A stretch of DNA of 64,000 nt from Prinia subflava. Taxonomy: Eukaryota; Chordata; Aves; Passeriformes; Cisticolidae. The stretch's first letter is position 1, and each line of letters opens with the position of its first letter. Shown in pieces: positions 62,972 to 64,000 of the stretch. The position numbers and the translations under genes were made by a program. The notes under the pieces are model-generated. The model worked only from the letters and a program-made list of their open reading frames with translations, was not told the DNA's origin and made no database searches. The stretch covers positions 148,393,285 through 148,457,284 of the forward strand of contig NC_086247.1 of the NCBI RefSeq assembly GCF_021018805.1, given 5' to 3'.

Positions 62972-63179
62972 GACCAGGCCATGGGGAGGCTGAGACAAGG
63001 GAGTGCATCTACTACAATGCCAACTGGGAGCTGGAGAAGACCAACCAGAGCGGCGTGGAGCGCTGCGAGGGGGAGAAGGACAAGCGGCTCCACTGCTACG
63101 CCTCCTGGAGAAACAACTCGGGCTCCATTGAGCTGGTGAAGAAGGGCTGCTGGCTGGATGACTTCAACTGCTATGACAG
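62972..63179 (+). CDS. ACVR2B: ACVR2B exon 2 (activin receptor type-2B, extracellular ligand-binding domain)
   Basis: ACVR2B is a single-pass serine/threonine kinase receptor at the cell surface. It binds activins, myostatin/GDF11, nodal-type ligands and some BMPs, then recruits type I receptors to phosphorylate SMAD2/3. This exon encodes the first half of the three-finger ectodomain, matching human residues 18-87 as I recall that protein. Five cysteines are visible (human C29, C49, C59, C77, C84), in contexts such as [14 protein letters not shown] and [14 protein letters not shown]. Two N-glycosylation sequons are present: NQS, and NNS at the human N65 site. Residues with known ligand-contact roles are kept: Y60 (63097), R64 (63109), K74, W78 (63151) and L79 (63154). 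The exon is 208 nt. It starts in phase 1 (a Gly codon split after its first base) and ends after two bases of an Arg codon, which fits the vertebrate exon. Compared with remembered human sequence there are a few conservative changes (R40K, L46V, Q53K, S66N, T69S). Third codon positions are GC-rich, unlike the flanks. The paralogue ACVR2A is the alternative, but the [10 protein letters not shown] and [17 protein letters not shown] wording fits 2B. Confidence 0.96.
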
Positions 63180-63185
63180 GTAATA
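63178..63185 (+). other. 5' splice site of ACVR2B intron 2
   Basis: The exon ends in CAG and is followed by GTAATA, with the GT at 63180-63181. The junction splits an Arg codon after two bases, the same phase as the vertebrate gene. If the intron were retained, the reading frame would meet TAA at 63181-63183 immediately after the Arg codon. Confidence 0.88.
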
Positions 63186-64000
63186 GCCCAGCTGGTTTAT
63201 CTAAAGACAGGTTTAATCGATCCTCTAAGTGTAAAGCTCGTGATTTTTTTGCATAGAGGAAAAGAAGGCAAGTCCAATTTAACTGGAAAAAGCATCCCCT
63301 GTAATTACTTCTGTTGTTAATGCAGCTCTCAGAATTGTCACTTACCTGCTTTGACTTTCTAAACAGAAGCTGCAAAAATAATTTTTAGGGGTTTTGTGTT
63401 GTGTTTTGTTTTGTATGTTTTTTCCCTAGCAAAGCTTTGATAATTCTGGCATTCATTGAAAAACCTGTCCTGTACCATCAAATGAAGAACAATATGTTCT
63501 TTCAGGAGCATTTGGTGATAGAAGTGAAAACTTGGAATCATTTGGTGCTGTCTAGAAAAGCAGAGATATCTGGGGGTGGTTAGGGGTTGAGATATTCTGG
63601 TGTTTGTGGTGTTGCAAAAAGTTCCACTGTTCTTTGGCTAAGTGAAGAGAAGGGCCAGGAGAAAGAGCAGGGCAGCAAAAGCAATGTAAGTTTGTGTGTC
63701 ACTGCCTGTAGCAAGCTAAAAAGGAGTGAGGTTTTGTAGTGCAAAGGCTCCAGCCTCATTAAATAGCTGGGAAAATTAACTAGTCTTTTCTCACTTCCCT
63801 CGATGCAGCTCAACAAAGGGGAAAAGAATTACAGCTAAAGAAAACAGCCCTATGAAGTTTAGCAGTTGAAAAGGACAATGTTCAGTAGCTTTAAGCTCAG
63901 GGGTTTTGTTAAAAAAAAAAAACAAAACCAAACCAATGACTAACCAAGCAAGCCAAGCCCAGCCCTTTCAATAAGAATTAGCAACATAAAATTCAAGAAT
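63180..64000 (+). other. ACVR2B: ACVR2B intron 2, 5' portion
   Basis: AT-rich sequence with T/G-rich tracts (about 63390-63420) and an A tract near 63910-63922. No further exon, CR1 fragment or tandem array is visible. Exon 3, which would encode the rest of the ectodomain, must lie beyond the right edge. Confidence 0.85.

Noticed and set aside
62968..63375. 135-residue minus-strand frame opposite exon 2
   Set aside because: It is the antisense shadow of the GC-rich ACVR2B exon. It runs into intron 2 and encodes nothing recognisable.

Overview
The window looks like vertebrate nuclear DNA from a bird. Its interspersed repeats are almost all 3'-end fragments of CR1 LINEs, several ending in the diagnostic ATTCTATG-type octamer repeat. 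I see no Alu, B1/B2 or L1 elements. The one recognisable gene segment is a spliced exon very close to the vertebrate ACVR2B protein. There are no bacterial operons, ribosome binding sites or long intact single-exon genes. I cannot name the species or the order of bird.

The only coding feature I can support is exon 2 of ACVR2B (activin receptor type-2B) on the + strand at 62972-63179. It encodes about 69 residues of the cysteine-rich extracellular ligand-binding domain, with a good acceptor, a good donor and split codons at both ends. The first ~63 kb would then be intron 1, or intron 1 plus upstream intergenic DNA, because I cannot find exon 1. The last ~0.8 kb is the start of intron 2.

Layout: 1-9.7 kb is AT-rich intron-like sequence with three + strand CR1 fragments, a 16-copy 35/36-bp minisatellite (7051-7625) and a 57-nt T tract (7946-8002). 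9.7-24 kb is mostly unique DNA with one CR1 fragment, some conserved-element-like islands, and a run of A-rich, T-rich and ATA-rich simple sequence near 23.6-24.4 kb. 24.4-39 kb holds a TATA-like motif beside a locally CpG-rich patch, a (TCCA)n array, two CR1 fragments, a dense CpG patch with good splice-site motifs (38235-38413) and an 85-bp tandem duplication. 39-52 kb holds a perfect 45-copy TTTCC array (45401-45625) and two CR1 fragments. 52-63 kb holds a homeodomain-motif cluster (about 57.56-57.9 kb), a 19-bp minisatellite, a pair of oppositely oriented CR1 fragments, and then exon 2.

I found no previously undescribed multi-gene system. The most interesting non-coding signals are the homeodomain and SMAD-type motif cluster near 57.6-57.8 kb, the duplicated TTAATTAG-containing element at 23155-23202, the CpG-dense cryptic-exon candidate at 38.2-38.4 kb, and the very long uninterrupted TTTCC array. 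Calls of regulatory function are inference from motif content only. No alignment, expression or conservation data were available.
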